Assembly: GCA_019550975.1 (NCBI GenBank)
Contig: SDWH01000007.1
Span: 1-64,000 of the forward strand
Length of the DNA: 64,000 bases
Direction: 5' to 3'
From: Bacteroidales bacterium SW299
GTDB taxonomy: Bacteria; Bacteroidota; Bacteroidia; Bacteroidales; Bacteroidaceae
The notes below the pieces were generated by a model. It saw only the letters and a list, made by a program, of their open reading frames with translations. It was not told the origin of the DNA and made no database searches. The position numbers and the translations under genes are program-made. Below, piece by piece: positions 8,728 to 19,100 of this stretch. Every line of letters starts with the position of its first letter. Position 1 is the first letter of the stretch.

Positions 8728-9598
8728 TTTGCGGAGAAAATTCGTACAGGGCGATATTGTCACACAGCTTCTGTATGTGAATGTGGCTGTGTTTATCGTG
8801 GTGGCTGTATTTAACGTGATAGCCACGCTGTTCAATCTTTCGCTCGTTTCATGGATAAAATGGCTTGAACTGCCTGCATGGCCCGAAACTTTTATCCGTC
8901 AGCCATGGTCGCTCTTCACTTACATGTTTATGCATGCCGATGTGTTTCATATTCTTTTCAATATGCTTTGGCTGTACTGGTTCGGACGGCTGTTTCTGAA
9001 CTTCTTTTCGTCGAAGCATCTGCGCGGCCTGTATGTGCTGGGTGGAATTTGCGGTGGTCTGCTTTATATCCTTTCGTATAATGTCTTTCCCTATTTTGAG
9101 GATAAGGTATATTTTTCCTATTTGTTGGGTGCTTCCGCTTCGGTTTTGGCCATTGTGGTGGCGGCGGGTGTTCGTGAGCCGAATTATCCGGTGCAGTTGA
9201 TGTTTTTCGGTACGGTGCGTCTGAAATATGTAGCGATTTTTATGGTCGTTCTGGATCTGCTGTTCATGACATCTTCCAACGCAGGAGGACATATCGCGCA
9301 TTTGGGAGGAGCCTTGTCCGGCTGGTGGTTTGCAGCGGGATTGTCGAAGGGACACGATGCGACCAAATGGATAAACGGCATTTTGGACTGGTTTTCCGGT
9401 CTGTCCGGGCCGCGCCGGGTGAAGAAGCCTAAAATGGAAGTGCATTATGGCGACAAGCAGAAAGATTACGATTATAATGCGATGAAAAAGGAAAGGGAGG
9501 CTGAGGTGGACCGCATTCTCGACAAGCTCCGCAAGTCTGGATATGGCAGTCTGTCTGAAGAAGAGAAGAGGAAGCTGTTTGATGCCAGCAAGAAATGA
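8702..9598 (+). CDS. Rhomboid family intramembrane serine protease (second) with DUF6576-type tail
   Basis: This 298-residue paralogue of the preceding rhomboid keeps MFMHADVFHILFNMLWLYWFG and GGHIAHLGGALSGW. The nucleophile box is GASASVLAI, so the Ser is present but the usual second glycine (GxSG) is replaced by alanine. After the last membrane segment there is a charged cytoplasmic tail of roughly 70 residues ending in SLSEEEKRKLFDAS, which resembles the DUF6576 motif of Bacteroidetes rhomboids. The 26-base overlap and tandem order suggest the two proteases work together, for example as a pair of different specificity. That is inference. Confidence 0.92.
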   Translation: MAEGRFITDLRRKFVQGDIVTQLLYVNVAVFIVVAVFNVIATLFNLSLVSWIKWLELPAWPETFIRQPWSLFTYMFMHADVFHILFNMLWLYWFGRLFLNFFSSKHLRGLYVLGGICGGLLYILSYNVFPYFEDKVYFSYLLGASASVLAIVVAAGVREPNYPVQLMFFGTVRLKYVAIFMVVLDLLFMTSSNAGGHIAHLGGALSGWWFAAGLSKGHDATKWINGILDWFSGLSGPRRVKKPKMEVHYGDKQKDYDYNAMKKEREAEVDRILDKLRKSGYGSLSEEEKRKLFDASKK

Positions 9599-9612
9599 AG
9601 TGAGGTAGTGAA

Positions 9613-10671
9613 ATGAATATAATCGGTCATACATTGCAGGGCCTGGCGTTGCTTGCCAATTTGCTGGCAGGGGCTGGCTTTCTGTTTTGTTCTTATAGCC
9701 AGTATTTATCTCCTGTAGCACATCCTGTGTTGTCATGTGCGGGACTTTTTTTTCCTTTCTTTCTCTTTCTGAACGCTTTGTTCCTGCTGTTCTGGCTCTT
9801 TGTGCAGTGGAAATTTAGTCTGGTTCCATTCTTGTTCCTGTTGGCGGGATGGGGAAGCATCAGATCTTATGCTCCATGGGGGCACAAGGAAGAAGCAGAA
9901 GGAAAGGAAACCTTGAAATTCCTGACATACAATGTGATGGGAATGCCTGTAGAAAAGGGGGATTCTGTAAATCCGATTGTCGAGTATATCCGCAAGTCGG
10001 ATGCCGATGTGGTTTGTTTGCAGGAGTATCCGGTTCATGACGAGAAAATCCGGAAAGCTCTTTCGTTCTATCCTTATGTTGAAACTTTTGCAGTCGCCGG
10101 ATGGAACGGGATGGCGTGTCTTTCACGGTATCCGATTCTTTCGGTCGAACGTATCGGCTACAAAAGCGTAAGCAACGGCAGCTTCTTGCTGCGTTTGAAA
10201 CTGGATAAAGATACGATGGCAGTGGTTTGCAATCATTTGGAGTCGAACAAGCTGGATGCTCATGACAAACAGGTTTATGAAGAAATTCTGAAATCTCCGG
10301 GCGAAAAGAATGTGAAGAGCGGAGGCAAATATTTGTTGGGGAAGCTGGCTGAAGCTGCGGCGCTCCGCGCTCCTCAGGCGGATTCCGTTGCCCAGGCTAT
10401 TGCTGGGAACAAGTGCCGGTATATGCTTGTATGCGGCGACTTTAATGATTCTCCCTTGTCGTATGCCCACCGGATCATCGGACGAGGCCTGCATGATGCG
10501 TATATAGAGGCCGGAAGGGGACCCGGCTTTTCATATAACCGGAATTTTCTTTATTTCCGGATCGATCATCTGATGGTGGGCGAGGGATTCAGGGTGCTGG
10601 AAGCAGATGTTGACAATTCGATATCTGCATCAGATCATTATCCTTTGTGGTGTGTGGTAGAGAAATTATAA
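9613..10671 (+). CDS. Endonuclease/exonuclease/phosphatase-fold membrane protein
   Basis: The 352-residue protein has two or three N-terminal membrane segments (about residues 10-80) followed by a DNase I-like EEP domain. Motifs seen are LKFLTYNVMGM, VVCLQEYP with the metal-binding Glu, CNHLESNK, VCGDFNDSP and SASDHYPLW, the complete Asn/Glu/Asp/His set. Members cut phosphodiester bonds in nucleic acids, phospholipids or inositol phosphates. Membrane attachment before the catalytic domain would fit a lipid or periplasmic substrate, but this cannot be decided. It follows the rhomboid pair by 14 bases. Confidence 0.9.
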   Translation: MNIIGHTLQGLALLANLLAGAGFLFCSYSQYLSPVAHPVLSCAGLFFPFFLFLNALFLLFWLFVQWKFSLVPFLFLLAGWGSIRSYAPWGHKEEAEGKETLKFLTYNVMGMPVEKGDSVNPIVEYIRKSDADVVCLQEYPVHDEKIRKALSFYPYVETFAVAGWNGMACLSRYPILSVERIGYKSVSNGSFLLRLKLDKDTMAVVCNHLESNKLDAHDKQVYEEILKSPGEKNVKSGGKYLLGKLAEAAALRAPQADSVAQAIAGNKCRYMLVCGDFNDSPLSYAHRIIGRGLHDAYIEAGRGPGFSYNRNFLYFRIDHLMVGEGFRVLEADVDNSISASDHYPLWCVVEKL

Positions 10672-10695
10672 CCTTAATAAAATTGAGTATTGATA

Positions 10696-12789
10696 ATGAA
10701 ACAACTTGTAATTGCTGCAGCTATGACGTGTTTGGTATGTGCGTGCGGACAGAAGACGAACGAGAGCGAGAATCCGTTCCTGGCGGAGTTTCAGACTCCT
10801 TATGGCACTCCTGATTTCAGCCGCATCAAGGTGGAACATTATGAACCGGCTTTCCTGGCCGGCATTGACCAACAGAATGAAGAGATTAGGACGATTGTGG
10901 AAAATGCGGATGAACCAACTTTTGAGAATACAATTGTCGCGCTTGACAAGAGTGGGGAGATTCTTGATCGTGTCAGCGGTGTGTTTTTTGCCTTGACAGA
11001 AGCTGATACCAATGATCAGCTGATGGAGCTGGAAACGAAATTCGCTTCAATGCTTTCAGAACACAGCGACAATATTTATTTGAATCAGGATTTGTATAAG
11101 CGCGTTGAGGCTGTGCATGATAAAGAAGCTGAAGGGAAAATCCAGCTGACAACCGAACAGCATTATCTTTTGGATAAATATTACAAGGGGTTTGTACGTG
11201 CAGGGGCTGCGCTGGATTCAGCCAAACAGGCCCGTTTGCGCGAAATCAATAAAGAGCTTGCTACGCTTACCATCGAGTTCGGCAATCATGTGCTTGCCGA
11301 CAACAACGCATATTTGTTGGTGGTTGACGATAAGAAGGATCTGGAAGGGCTTCCTGAAACAGTGGTTGAAGGGGCATCCCAGGAGGCAAAAGCCCACGGA
11401 AAAGAAGGCAAATGGGTGTTCACCCTGCAAGAATCCAGTCGTCTGCCGTTGTTGCAGTATGCAAAAAACAGAGAGCTGCGCAAGGATATTTATCAGGCTT
11501 ATATCAATTTGGGAAACCACGGTGACGCAAATGACAACAAAGAACTCCTGAAACGGATTCTGACGCTTCGTCTGGAAAAGGCCAGGCTGATGGGATACAG
11601 CAATTATGCTGAATATCAGTTGGCGGAAAACATGGCGAAGACTCCTGAAAATGCACTTGACCTTCTGTATAAGCTGTGGGGATATGCTATCGGGAAAGCC
11701 AAGTCGGAGGCTGCGCAGTTGCAGACAATCATGGACCGCGAGGGAAAAGGCGAAAAGCTGGAGGCATGGGACTGGTGGTATTATGCAGAGAAGCTTCGCA
11801 AAGAGAAATATGATCTGAATGAGGATGAAATCAAGCCTTATTTCAGCCAGGAAGATGTGCATAATGGACTTTGCTATGTGGTGAACAAGCTTTATGGCGT
11901 GACATTGACTCCGACGGACAGCATTTCTGTGTATAATCCGGATGTAAAGACGTATATTGTGAATGACGGTGACGGGTCTTTGCTGGGGATATTCTACAGC
12001 GATTATATGCCCCGTTCCAACAAACGGAGCGGTGCATGGATGAGCAATTTCCGTGAGGCTTCGGCTAATGTGCGCCCGCTTATCTACAATGTGGCAAGTT
12101 TTACCAAACCCGCAGGCGATCTTCCTTCCTTGCTTACATTGGATGAGGCTCGGACCATGTTTCACGAATTCGGGCATGCGCTTCACGGATTCCTGACAAA
12201 TTGCCAATATAAGGGCGTTTCGGGAACTGCCGTTGCACAGGACTTTGTGGAACTTCCTTCCCAGATTATGGAACACTGGGCTATGGCTCCTGAGGTGCTT
12301 AAGGTCTATGCGAAGCATTATAAAACACGCGAAGCTCTTCCTGACGATCTTATAAAGAAAATTGAAAACCAGTCGCATTTCAATCAGGGTTTCATGACTA
12401 CAGAACTGCTGGCTGCGGCTATTCTGGACATGGAACTGCATTGCCTGACCTCTACGGACAGTCTGGATGTCATGGGCTTTGAAAAACAGCTGATGGATAA
12501 AATCGGTCTGATTCCTCAAATCGCGCCGCGTTACCGTGCTACATATTTCAATCATATCATGGGCGGATACGATGCCGGATACTACAGTTATCTGTGGGCG
12601 GAACGCCTGGATACGGATGCTTTTGAAGCCTTTAAGGAGCATGGGCTGTTTGACCAGGAAACGGCCGCTTCCTTCCGCAAGAATATCCTTGAGAAAGGAG
12701 GATCTGACGATCCGATGAAGATGTATGTGGCTTTCCGCGGCGCTGAGCCGAGCCTTGAGCCGTTGCTGGAATCCCGCGGATTGAAGTAA
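10696..12789 (+). CDS. M3 family metallopeptidase lipoprotein (peptidyl-dipeptidase type)
   Basis: This 697-residue zinc peptidase belongs to the thimet/Dcp M3 family. HEFGHALHG near residue 490 is the HExxH zinc motif, and DFVELPSQIMEHW supplies the third ligand Glu. The N-terminus is a lipoprotein signal (TCLVCAC) followed by neutral residues, so it probably acts in the periplasm on short peptides. The frame is open from a TTG two codons upstream; the ATG at 10696 is preferred. It starts 24 bases after the EEP gene and could end that transcript, since secDF has its own promoter-like box. Confidence 0.94.
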   Translation: MKQLVIAAAMTCLVCACGQKTNESENPFLAEFQTPYGTPDFSRIKVEHYEPAFLAGIDQQNEEIRTIVENADEPTFENTIVALDKSGEILDRVSGVFFALTEADTNDQLMELETKFASMLSEHSDNIYLNQDLYKRVEAVHDKEAEGKIQLTTEQHYLLDKYYKGFVRAGAALDSAKQARLREINKELATLTIEFGNHVLADNNAYLLVVDDKKDLEGLPETVVEGASQEAKAHGKEGKWVFTLQESSRLPLLQYAKNRELRKDIYQAYINLGNHGDANDNKELLKRILTLRLEKARLMGYSNYAEYQLAENMAKTPENALDLLYKLWGYAIGKAKSEAAQLQTIMDREGKGEKLEAWDWWYYAEKLRKEKYDLNEDEIKPYFSQEDVHNGLCYVVNKLYGVTLTPTDSISVYNPDVKTYIVNDGDGSLLGIFYSDYMPRSNKRSGAWMSNFREASANVRPLIYNVASFTKPAGDLPSLLTLDEARTMFHEFGHALHGFLTNCQYKGVSGTAVAQDFVELPSQIMEHWAMAPEVLKVYAKHYKTREALPDDLIKKIENQSHFNQGFMTTELLAAAILDMELHCLTSTDSLDVMGFEKQLMDKIGLIPQIAPRYRATYFNHIMGGYDAGYYSYLWAERLDTDAFEAFKEHGLFDQETAASFRKNILEKGGSDDPMKMYVAFRGAEPSLEPLLESRGLK

Positions 12790-12872
12790 ACGGTTTGATT
12801 GCATAATCAAGCTTTTTGTAATCAAAAGTTTAAATATTTGCAATCGTTTCGGCTTATCTGATGAAAAAAAAC

Positions 12873-12880
12873 TATATTTG
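12873..12880 (+). promoter_or_regulatory. -7 box upstream of secDF
   Basis: TATATTTG is a consensus -7 element 53 bases before the secDF ATG. A TTTCG at 12847-12851, about 21 bases upstream, may serve as the -33 element. The preceding 80 bases carry small A/T palindromes (TTGATT-gcat-AATCAA and TTTTG-taat-CAAAA) that may end the M3 peptidase transcript. Confidence 0.55.
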
Positions 12881-12933
12881 CAACCTTGAATAAACGTATC
12901 AAATTAAAAATTAATATAATAAACTAAAGTAAC

Positions 12934-15900
12934 ATGCAAAACAAAGGATTTGTAAAGGTTTTTGCGGTATTACTGACACTTGCCTGCATCTTCTACCTTT
13001 CGTTCTCGTTTGTCACTCGCTATCAGATGAACAAGGCGGAAAAGGATCCCAGAGGTGCTGCCCATTATCTGGATTCCATGCAGAACCAGAAGGTATGGCT
13101 CGGTGTCTATACGCTGAAACAATGCCGTGAAATGGAAATCGGGTTGGGATTGGACCTGAAAGGTGGTATGAACGTGATTCTGGAGGTGTCTGTGCCTGAT
13201 GTTGTAAAGGCATTGGCTGACAACAAACCGGATGCAGCCTTCAATAAGGCTGTTGAAGAAGCTGCCAAACAGCAGGTGACAAGCCAGGAGGATTTCATCA
13301 CTTTATTTGTGAGAGAGTACAAGAAACAGGCTCCTGACGGAACGTTGGCCGAACTTTTTGCGACACAACAGTTGAAGGACAAGGTCAACACCCGCAGTAC
13401 AGACGCTGAGGTAGAACGCGTATTGCGTCAGGAAGTACAGGCCGCTATCGACAACTCATACAATGTGTTGCGTACCCGTATCGACCGTTTCGGCGTTGTT
13501 CAGCCTAATATCCAGGCACTGGAAGGAACAATGGGCCGTATCATGGTTGAACTTCCGGGCATCAAGGAGCCTGAACGTGTCAGAAATCTGTTGCAGGGAT
13601 CGGCAAATCTTGAGTTCTGGGAAACTTATGAAGCGAAAGACATTGTGCCTGTTCTCGTTTCGGCTGACGAACGCGCGCGTTTGCTGCTGGGTTCAACAAC
13701 CGACTCTGTAAAGGTGGATTCGGCTGCGGTTGAAAAGGAAAAGGCTTCGGCTGCCATCTCTTCCAAGGACAGTCTTGCTGCTGTGTTGAAAGGTGAAACG
13801 GTAGACAACTCTGCAGCAAATGTAGAACAGTACAAGAAAGATCATCCCTTGCTGTCTGTGTTCCAGCCCAACCAAAGCGGAATGGGATCTATCGTGGGAT
13901 ATGCAGACTATAAGGATACAGCTGCTGTAAATGCAATTCTGAATATGCCGGGCGTTAAAGAAATCATGCCCCGCGACCTGAAACTGATGTGGGGAGTCAA
14001 GGCTTCCGACATGGATAAGACCGGACGCATCTTTGAACTTTATGCTATCCGCTCTACAGAACGTAACGGACGCGCTCCGCTGGAAGGAGATGTGATTACT
14101 GACGCTAGAGATTCTTACGACCAGTTTAACAAGCCGTGTGTAACGATGTCGATGAACAACGACGGATCCCGCCGTTGGGCCGCGCTGACTAAAAAGAACA
14201 TCGGCAAGGAAATCGCTATCGTGCTCGACGGTTATGTATACAGTGCGCCGAATGTAAGAAATGAAATTACCGGAGGAAATTCTGAAATCACCGGTAACTT
14301 TACTCCGGAAGTGACCAAGGACTTGGCGAATGTGCTGAAGTCTGGTAAAATGCCGGCTCCTGCGCGTATCGTGCAGGAAGATATCGTAGGTCCGTCGTTG
14401 GGACAGCAGTCCATCAATCAGGGTCTTGTTTCGTTTATCGTGGCTTTGATCGCGCTGATGGCTTATCTTTGTGTGATGTACGGTTTCATTCCGGGTATGG
14501 TGGCCAACGGTGCCTTGATCTTCAACTTCTTCTTCACGCTTGGTATTCTGACTTCATTCCAGGCGGCGCTGACATTGTCGGGTATCGCCGGTATGGTGCT
14601 TTCTCTGGCTATGGCTGTCGATGCGAACGTGTTGATTTACGAGCGTACAAAAGAAGAGCTGCGGTTTGGAAAAACAATGAAAGATGCGGTTTCTGCCGGT
14701 TATTCGGGTGCATTCTCTGCAATCTTCGACTCTAACCTGACATCAATCATCACGGGTGTTATCTTGTTCTATTTCGGTACAGGACCAATCCGCGGATTTG
14801 CTACGACATTGATTATCGGTATTCTCTGTTCGTTCTTTACAGCCGTTTTCATGACTCGTCTGGTTTACGAACACTACATGAAGAAAGACAAATGGCAGCA
14901 TCTTACATTCTCTACGGGAGTGTCAAAGAATCTGTTCCAGAACGTACATTATAATTTCATGGGCATTATCAAACGCTCGTTCACGATATGGGGCGTTTTG
15001 CTGTTGATCTGCATTGTTTCGTTCTTTACTCGTGGCTTGTCGCAAAGTATCGACTTTACCGGAGGACGTAACTTTGTGGTTCAGTTCGACAGAGTGGTTC
15101 AGCCGGAAACAGTCCGCGATCTGCTTGACGCGAAGGTAGGTGACGCAAATGTGCAGGCCATCGCTTTGGGAACAGACGGAAAAAGAATCCGCGTGATGAC
15201 CAACTATCGTATTGAAGAAAATGATCCGAAAGTCGATTCTGAAATCGAGAGTCTGCTGTATACATCCCTGAAGGAAGGCAATCTGGTTCCTGAAGGCGTT
15301 ACTCTCGAACACTTTGTCGACCGTGATACGCAGGACGGATGTTCGATCATCAGTTCGCAGAAAGTTGGTCCGAGTGTCGCAGATGACATGAAAACTTCTG
15401 CTGTGTGGGCGGTTGTGTTTGCGCTGATTGCGATCGGTCTGTATATTTTGATTCGGTTCAACAATATCGCCTACAGTATCGGTGCTACGGTAGCATTGGC
15501 TGTTGATGCTGTATTGGTTATCGGTGCTTATTCATTGTTCTATGGTATCATGCCGTTCTCGTTGGATGTTGACCAGACATTTATCGGTGCCGTGCTGACA
15601 ATCATCGGTTATTCTATCAATGATAAGGTGGTTATTTTCGACCGTGTGCGTGAGTTCAGCCATCTGTATCCGACACGTGAGCGTGCGAAGATGTTCAATG
15701 ATGCGCTGAATACAACATTGGCCCGTACGTTGAACACAGGTCAGAGTACGTTGATTGTGCTTCTCATCATCATCATTCTTGGAGGTGACAGCATTCGCAG
15801 CTTCTCGTTTGCGATGATTCTGGGTGTTGTCATTGGAACATTCTCTTCTCTGTTTGTTGCAGCTCCTGTTGCCTATTTGCTGTTGGGCAACAAGATGCCG

Positions 15901-15936
15901 GCACAGGTAGGAGAAGGCGAGGTGAAGAAAGCATAA
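12934..15936 (+). CDS. secDF: Protein translocase subunit SecDF (fused SecD and SecF)
   Basis: SecDF is a proton-driven inner-membrane partner of SecYEG that pulls exported proteins across the membrane. The 1000-residue protein is a fusion of the two subunits. SecD has its first membrane helix at about residues 7-25, LGLDLKGGMNVILEV near residue 70, the P1 periplasmic region, and five more helices around residues 490-640. SecF starts near residue 665 with its own first helix, then SIDFTGGRNFVVQFD, and helices near 820-980. The frame is continuous with no internal stop. Upstream there is a promoter-like box, and downstream a strong hairpin. Confidence 0.96.
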   Translation: MQNKGFVKVFAVLLTLACIFYLSFSFVTRYQMNKAEKDPRGAAHYLDSMQNQKVWLGVYTLKQCREMEIGLGLDLKGGMNVILEVSVPDVVKALADNKPDAAFNKAVEEAAKQQVTSQEDFITLFVREYKKQAPDGTLAELFATQQLKDKVNTRSTDAEVERVLRQEVQAAIDNSYNVLRTRIDRFGVVQPNIQALEGTMGRIMVELPGIKEPERVRNLLQGSANLEFWETYEAKDIVPVLVSADERARLLLGSTTDSVKVDSAAVEKEKASAAISSKDSLAAVLKGETVDNSAANVEQYKKDHPLLSVFQPNQSGMGSIVGYADYKDTAAVNAILNMPGVKEIMPRDLKLMWGVKASDMDKTGRIFELYAIRSTERNGRAPLEGDVITDARDSYDQFNKPCVTMSMNNDGSRRWAALTKKNIGKEIAIVLDGYVYSAPNVRNEITGGNSEITGNFTPEVTKDLANVLKSGKMPAPARIVQEDIVGPSLGQQSINQGLVSFIVALIALMAYLCVMYGFIPGMVANGALIFNFFFTLGILTSFQAALTLSGIAGMVLSLAMAVDANVLIYERTKEELRFGKTMKDAVSAGYSGAFSAIFDSNLTSIITGVILFYFGTGPIRGFATTLIIGILCSFFTAVFMTRLVYEHYMKKDKWQHLTFSTGVSKNLFQNVHYNFMGIIKRSFTIWGVLLLICIVSFFTRGLSQSIDFTGGRNFVVQFDRVVQPETVRDLLDAKVGDANVQAIALGTDGKRIRVMTNYRIEENDPKVDSEIESLLYTSLKEGNLVPEGVTLEHFVDRDTQDGCSIISSQKVGPSVADDMKTSAVWAVVFALIAIGLYILIRFNNIAYSIGATVALAVDAVLVIGAYSLFYGIMPFSLDVDQTFIGAVLTIIGYSINDKVVIFDRVREFSHLYPTRERAKMFNDALNTTLARTLNTGQSTLIVLLIIIILGGDSIRSFSFAMILGVVIGTFSSLFVAAPVAYLLLGNKMPAQVGEGEVKKA

Positions 15937-15987
15937 GGTTTGCTGACAAATGGCAGGTTGTACGCATGTGCACTGCCGGATAAAATA

Positions 15988-16027
15988 AAGGGGCTGCGCC
16001 AAAGTAGAGATACTGGTGCAGCCCTTC
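15988..16027. terminator. Bidirectional terminator between secDF and the HTCS gene
   Basis: AAGGGGCTGCGCCA pairs with TGGTGCAGCCCTT across a 12-base loop, giving an 11-bp GC-rich stem with one G-U pair. The two genes converge here. On the minus strand the stem is followed by TTTATTTTA, the better U-tract. Confidence 0.75.
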
Positions 16028-16107
16028 TTATGTCGGCAGGTTTCTGTTGCGTGATGGATTTGTATTCTTTCTTCCTTTGTGGAAGTCAGGAAGTAAACAA
16101 AGGAATG

Positions 16108-19100
16108 TCAGCCTTCCTTGATTTTCTTTAGATAGTCGGATGGAGTGAGTCCGAACTCTTCCTTGAAGCATTGGCGGAAATAAACTGTACTGTTTATTCC
16201 GACTTTAAAGGCAATCTCCGATATGTTATATTTGCCTTCGAGAAGCATTTTTTCAGCCAGCTGCATCTTGATTTTTCGGATATACTCGTTGGTAGACATT
16301 CCTGTCAATGCTTTCGTTTTTCTGTAGAGTGTGGAGGAACTCATGCAGAGGGTGCTTGCAAGGTAGTTGATGTCAATGGCTTCTGTTGCCGATAAGTTTT
16401 CAATAATGATATGTTTCATTTTATCAAGAAACTCTTTGTCTATCTTGTTCAGCGAATCCGTAATTATCGAATGTTTCTCTTCAAGTTCTTTGGTGGTAAT
16501 CTTTTCTGAAACGATTTTCTCAGAATAGTGTTCTGCAAGGTGTCTGCGCTGTGTCAAAAGGTTATTGATCCTGCTGTGAAGGAGGCTTGCACTGAAGGGC
16601 TTGGTCAGATAAGAGTCAGCCCCCGACAGATATCCTTCTTCTTTGTCTGTCAGTGTGTCCTTGGCCGTAAGTAAAATGATAGGGATATGGCTGGTCCGTA
16701 TGTCTTTTTTCAATTTCCGGCACATGGTGATTCCGTCCATTATCGGCATCATTATATCGCTGACAATCAGGTCTGGTATACTTTCTAGTGCGATTTCCAT
16801 TCCTTCTTTTCCGTTTCTTGCGGTTTTTACTTCATATAAGTCGGTAAACGAATCAACGATGTAGGTCATAATGTCTTCATTATCCTCTACTATTAAAACA
16901 ACAGGATGCTGATTGTCCGAAAGCGTGTTTTGTTTCATTTCTTCCGGATCGTTTTTATCCGGTGTCTTGGAAGAAGATGTTTCTTCTTCATCTTTGTGCA
17001 AGGCATTAGGATAGGTGTTTGCTGCAATAAGTCGTATCCTGAAAACCGTTCCTACATTCAGTTGGCTTTCAGCCTGGATTGTGCCTTCGTGCAGGTTTAC
17101 CAGATTCTTTACTAGAGCCAGCCCGATACCTGTTCCTGAAGCCTGGTGGTGACTGCCTTCCTGGTAATATCTTTCAAAAATATGAGAGAGCGCTTCCGGA
17201 CTGATGCCATATCCTGTATCTCGGATACTTAGCTCCAGATAGCGTACATTTTGTTCTTCTACCCATTGCGCACCAATGCTTATTTGTCCCTTCTCAGTAT
17301 ATTTCAGTGCGTTTGAAACCAGATTGTCTAAAATAATGGTTATGGCCTCTTTATCAAAGAAAAGTTCCATATTCTCTTCTTCTGTATGGATAGATATGGC
17401 AATATGCGGATTTCTGTTGAGCTCCTTGTATTTCAATCCTGTTTCATAGACGACAGAAACAATGTTGCTTTTGCATACACACAGTTTCTTGTTTTGAGTT
17501 TCAGTTTTTCTGAATTCCAATATTTGGTTGACCAGGTTGAGCAGCCTGACAGCGCTTTGATGGATTACAGAGATGCGCCGTTTGTCTTTTCCCGTGAGTG
17601 TAGTGCTTTCCTGCATGTCCTCCAGCGGACCGATGATGAGTGTCAGGGGTGTACGCAGTTCGTGCGTAATGTTTGTAAAGAATCGCAAGCGTTCATCATT
17701 AAGCTTTTGCTCTTGTTCATGACTCCATTTTTCGGACTCATACAGGTATTCCAGATTGATGCGCCGTTTATATATATGTAAGAAAACAGACAAGATGCCT
17801 AAGATAAAGATAATATAGCCTAATTTTGCCCACCAGGACAGCCATAATGGGGGAGCGATAGTTATTAGCAATGAGGTGCTTTTTTCTGGCCATTTTTGGT
17901 TGCGGATACGCGCTTTGACCAGAAATTCGTAAGTCCCATAAGGAAGATTCCGAAATGTCAGGCCATTATCGTTGCTTATGGTATACCATGAGTTTTCCAT
18001 TCCCTTTAACATATAGGCATACTCTGTTTGGTTGGCGAGAGCGTAGTTAGGTATGCAGAATGAAATTTGGAAGTTGTTTTGATCGTGTTCAAGTCTGATG
18101 TTCTCACGTCCATTCAGTTGAAAGTTTTGTTCTTTTTCATTATGAAGAGAAAGAGGAGTCATTACATTGATTCTTGTAATTATGGCTTGTGGAGAAGTCC
18201 TTTTTCTGAGGACAAATTCCGGACTGAAATAACACAATCCGCCGATAGAGCCGAAATACAATTCACCGTTTGTGTCTTTGCATACGCTTCCACTGGTGAA
18301 ACTGGCCAGTGGGATATTATCTTTATTGTTATAGTTGCAGATTTTGCTATATCCGGACAGAAGGCAGGAAATTCCTTTGTTTGTGCTCAACCATATATTT
18401 CCTGAATTATCTTCTATTATAGCCCGTATGTGTGTATTTACCAAACCTTTTTCACGCTTGTATACATTGTATTTCAAATCCTCATTTGGAGGGAATTGTA
18501 TAAGTCCGTCCCCTGTAGCGACCCAGATATTCTGTTTGCAGTCTTCATAAATGTGATTTATTGTGTTGGACGGAAAGGATGCAAAAGTGTCGAATGTCTT
18601 AAGATGTTCCATATTGGCAGAATATAGGAATAATCCTCCGCCAAATGTTCCAACCCAGACCCTTCCAGCTGTATCTTTCAAAATCGTGCGTACGAGGTTG
18701 TTAGGGACATCTATGTGTTTGATGATTTTTTTTGTATCACTTGTCATTTGGTATATTCCGTTGCTTGTTCCAATCCACATCAGTCCGTCAGGGTCCTCAA
18801 ATATTGTCCGGACATCAGCTTTCTCAAGTTCGTTAGGCAAGAGTTGGCGAAATTTTCTTTTATGCTGATCGTAGAACATGATTCCTCCCTGAAAGATGCC
18901 GAACCATAAGTTTCCCTTTGTATCACGAAATGCGGTTTGCACTGAGTTTCCACTGATCTGTCCGTCTTTTTCTGTGAAGGTTTTGATTCTTTTACCGTTT
19001 TCAAGTAGGTTGATGCCTCCTCCGTCGGTTCCGACCCATAGTCTGTTTTGTGTATCTGTACACACAGCGCTTGCTGTTCTTGAGTTGAGGTTACTTCCGG

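Noticed and set aside
8849..9736. Minus-strand open frame of 295 codons across the second rhomboid
   Set aside because: The rhomboid motifs on plus are complete, and the antisense frame runs into the next gene without any promoter or domain.
11218..12843. Minus-strand open frame of 541 codons across the M3 peptidase gene
   Set aside because: The plus strand encodes a complete peptidase with HExxH and lipobox. The antisense product has no recognisable domain or signal, and its length follows from codon bias.
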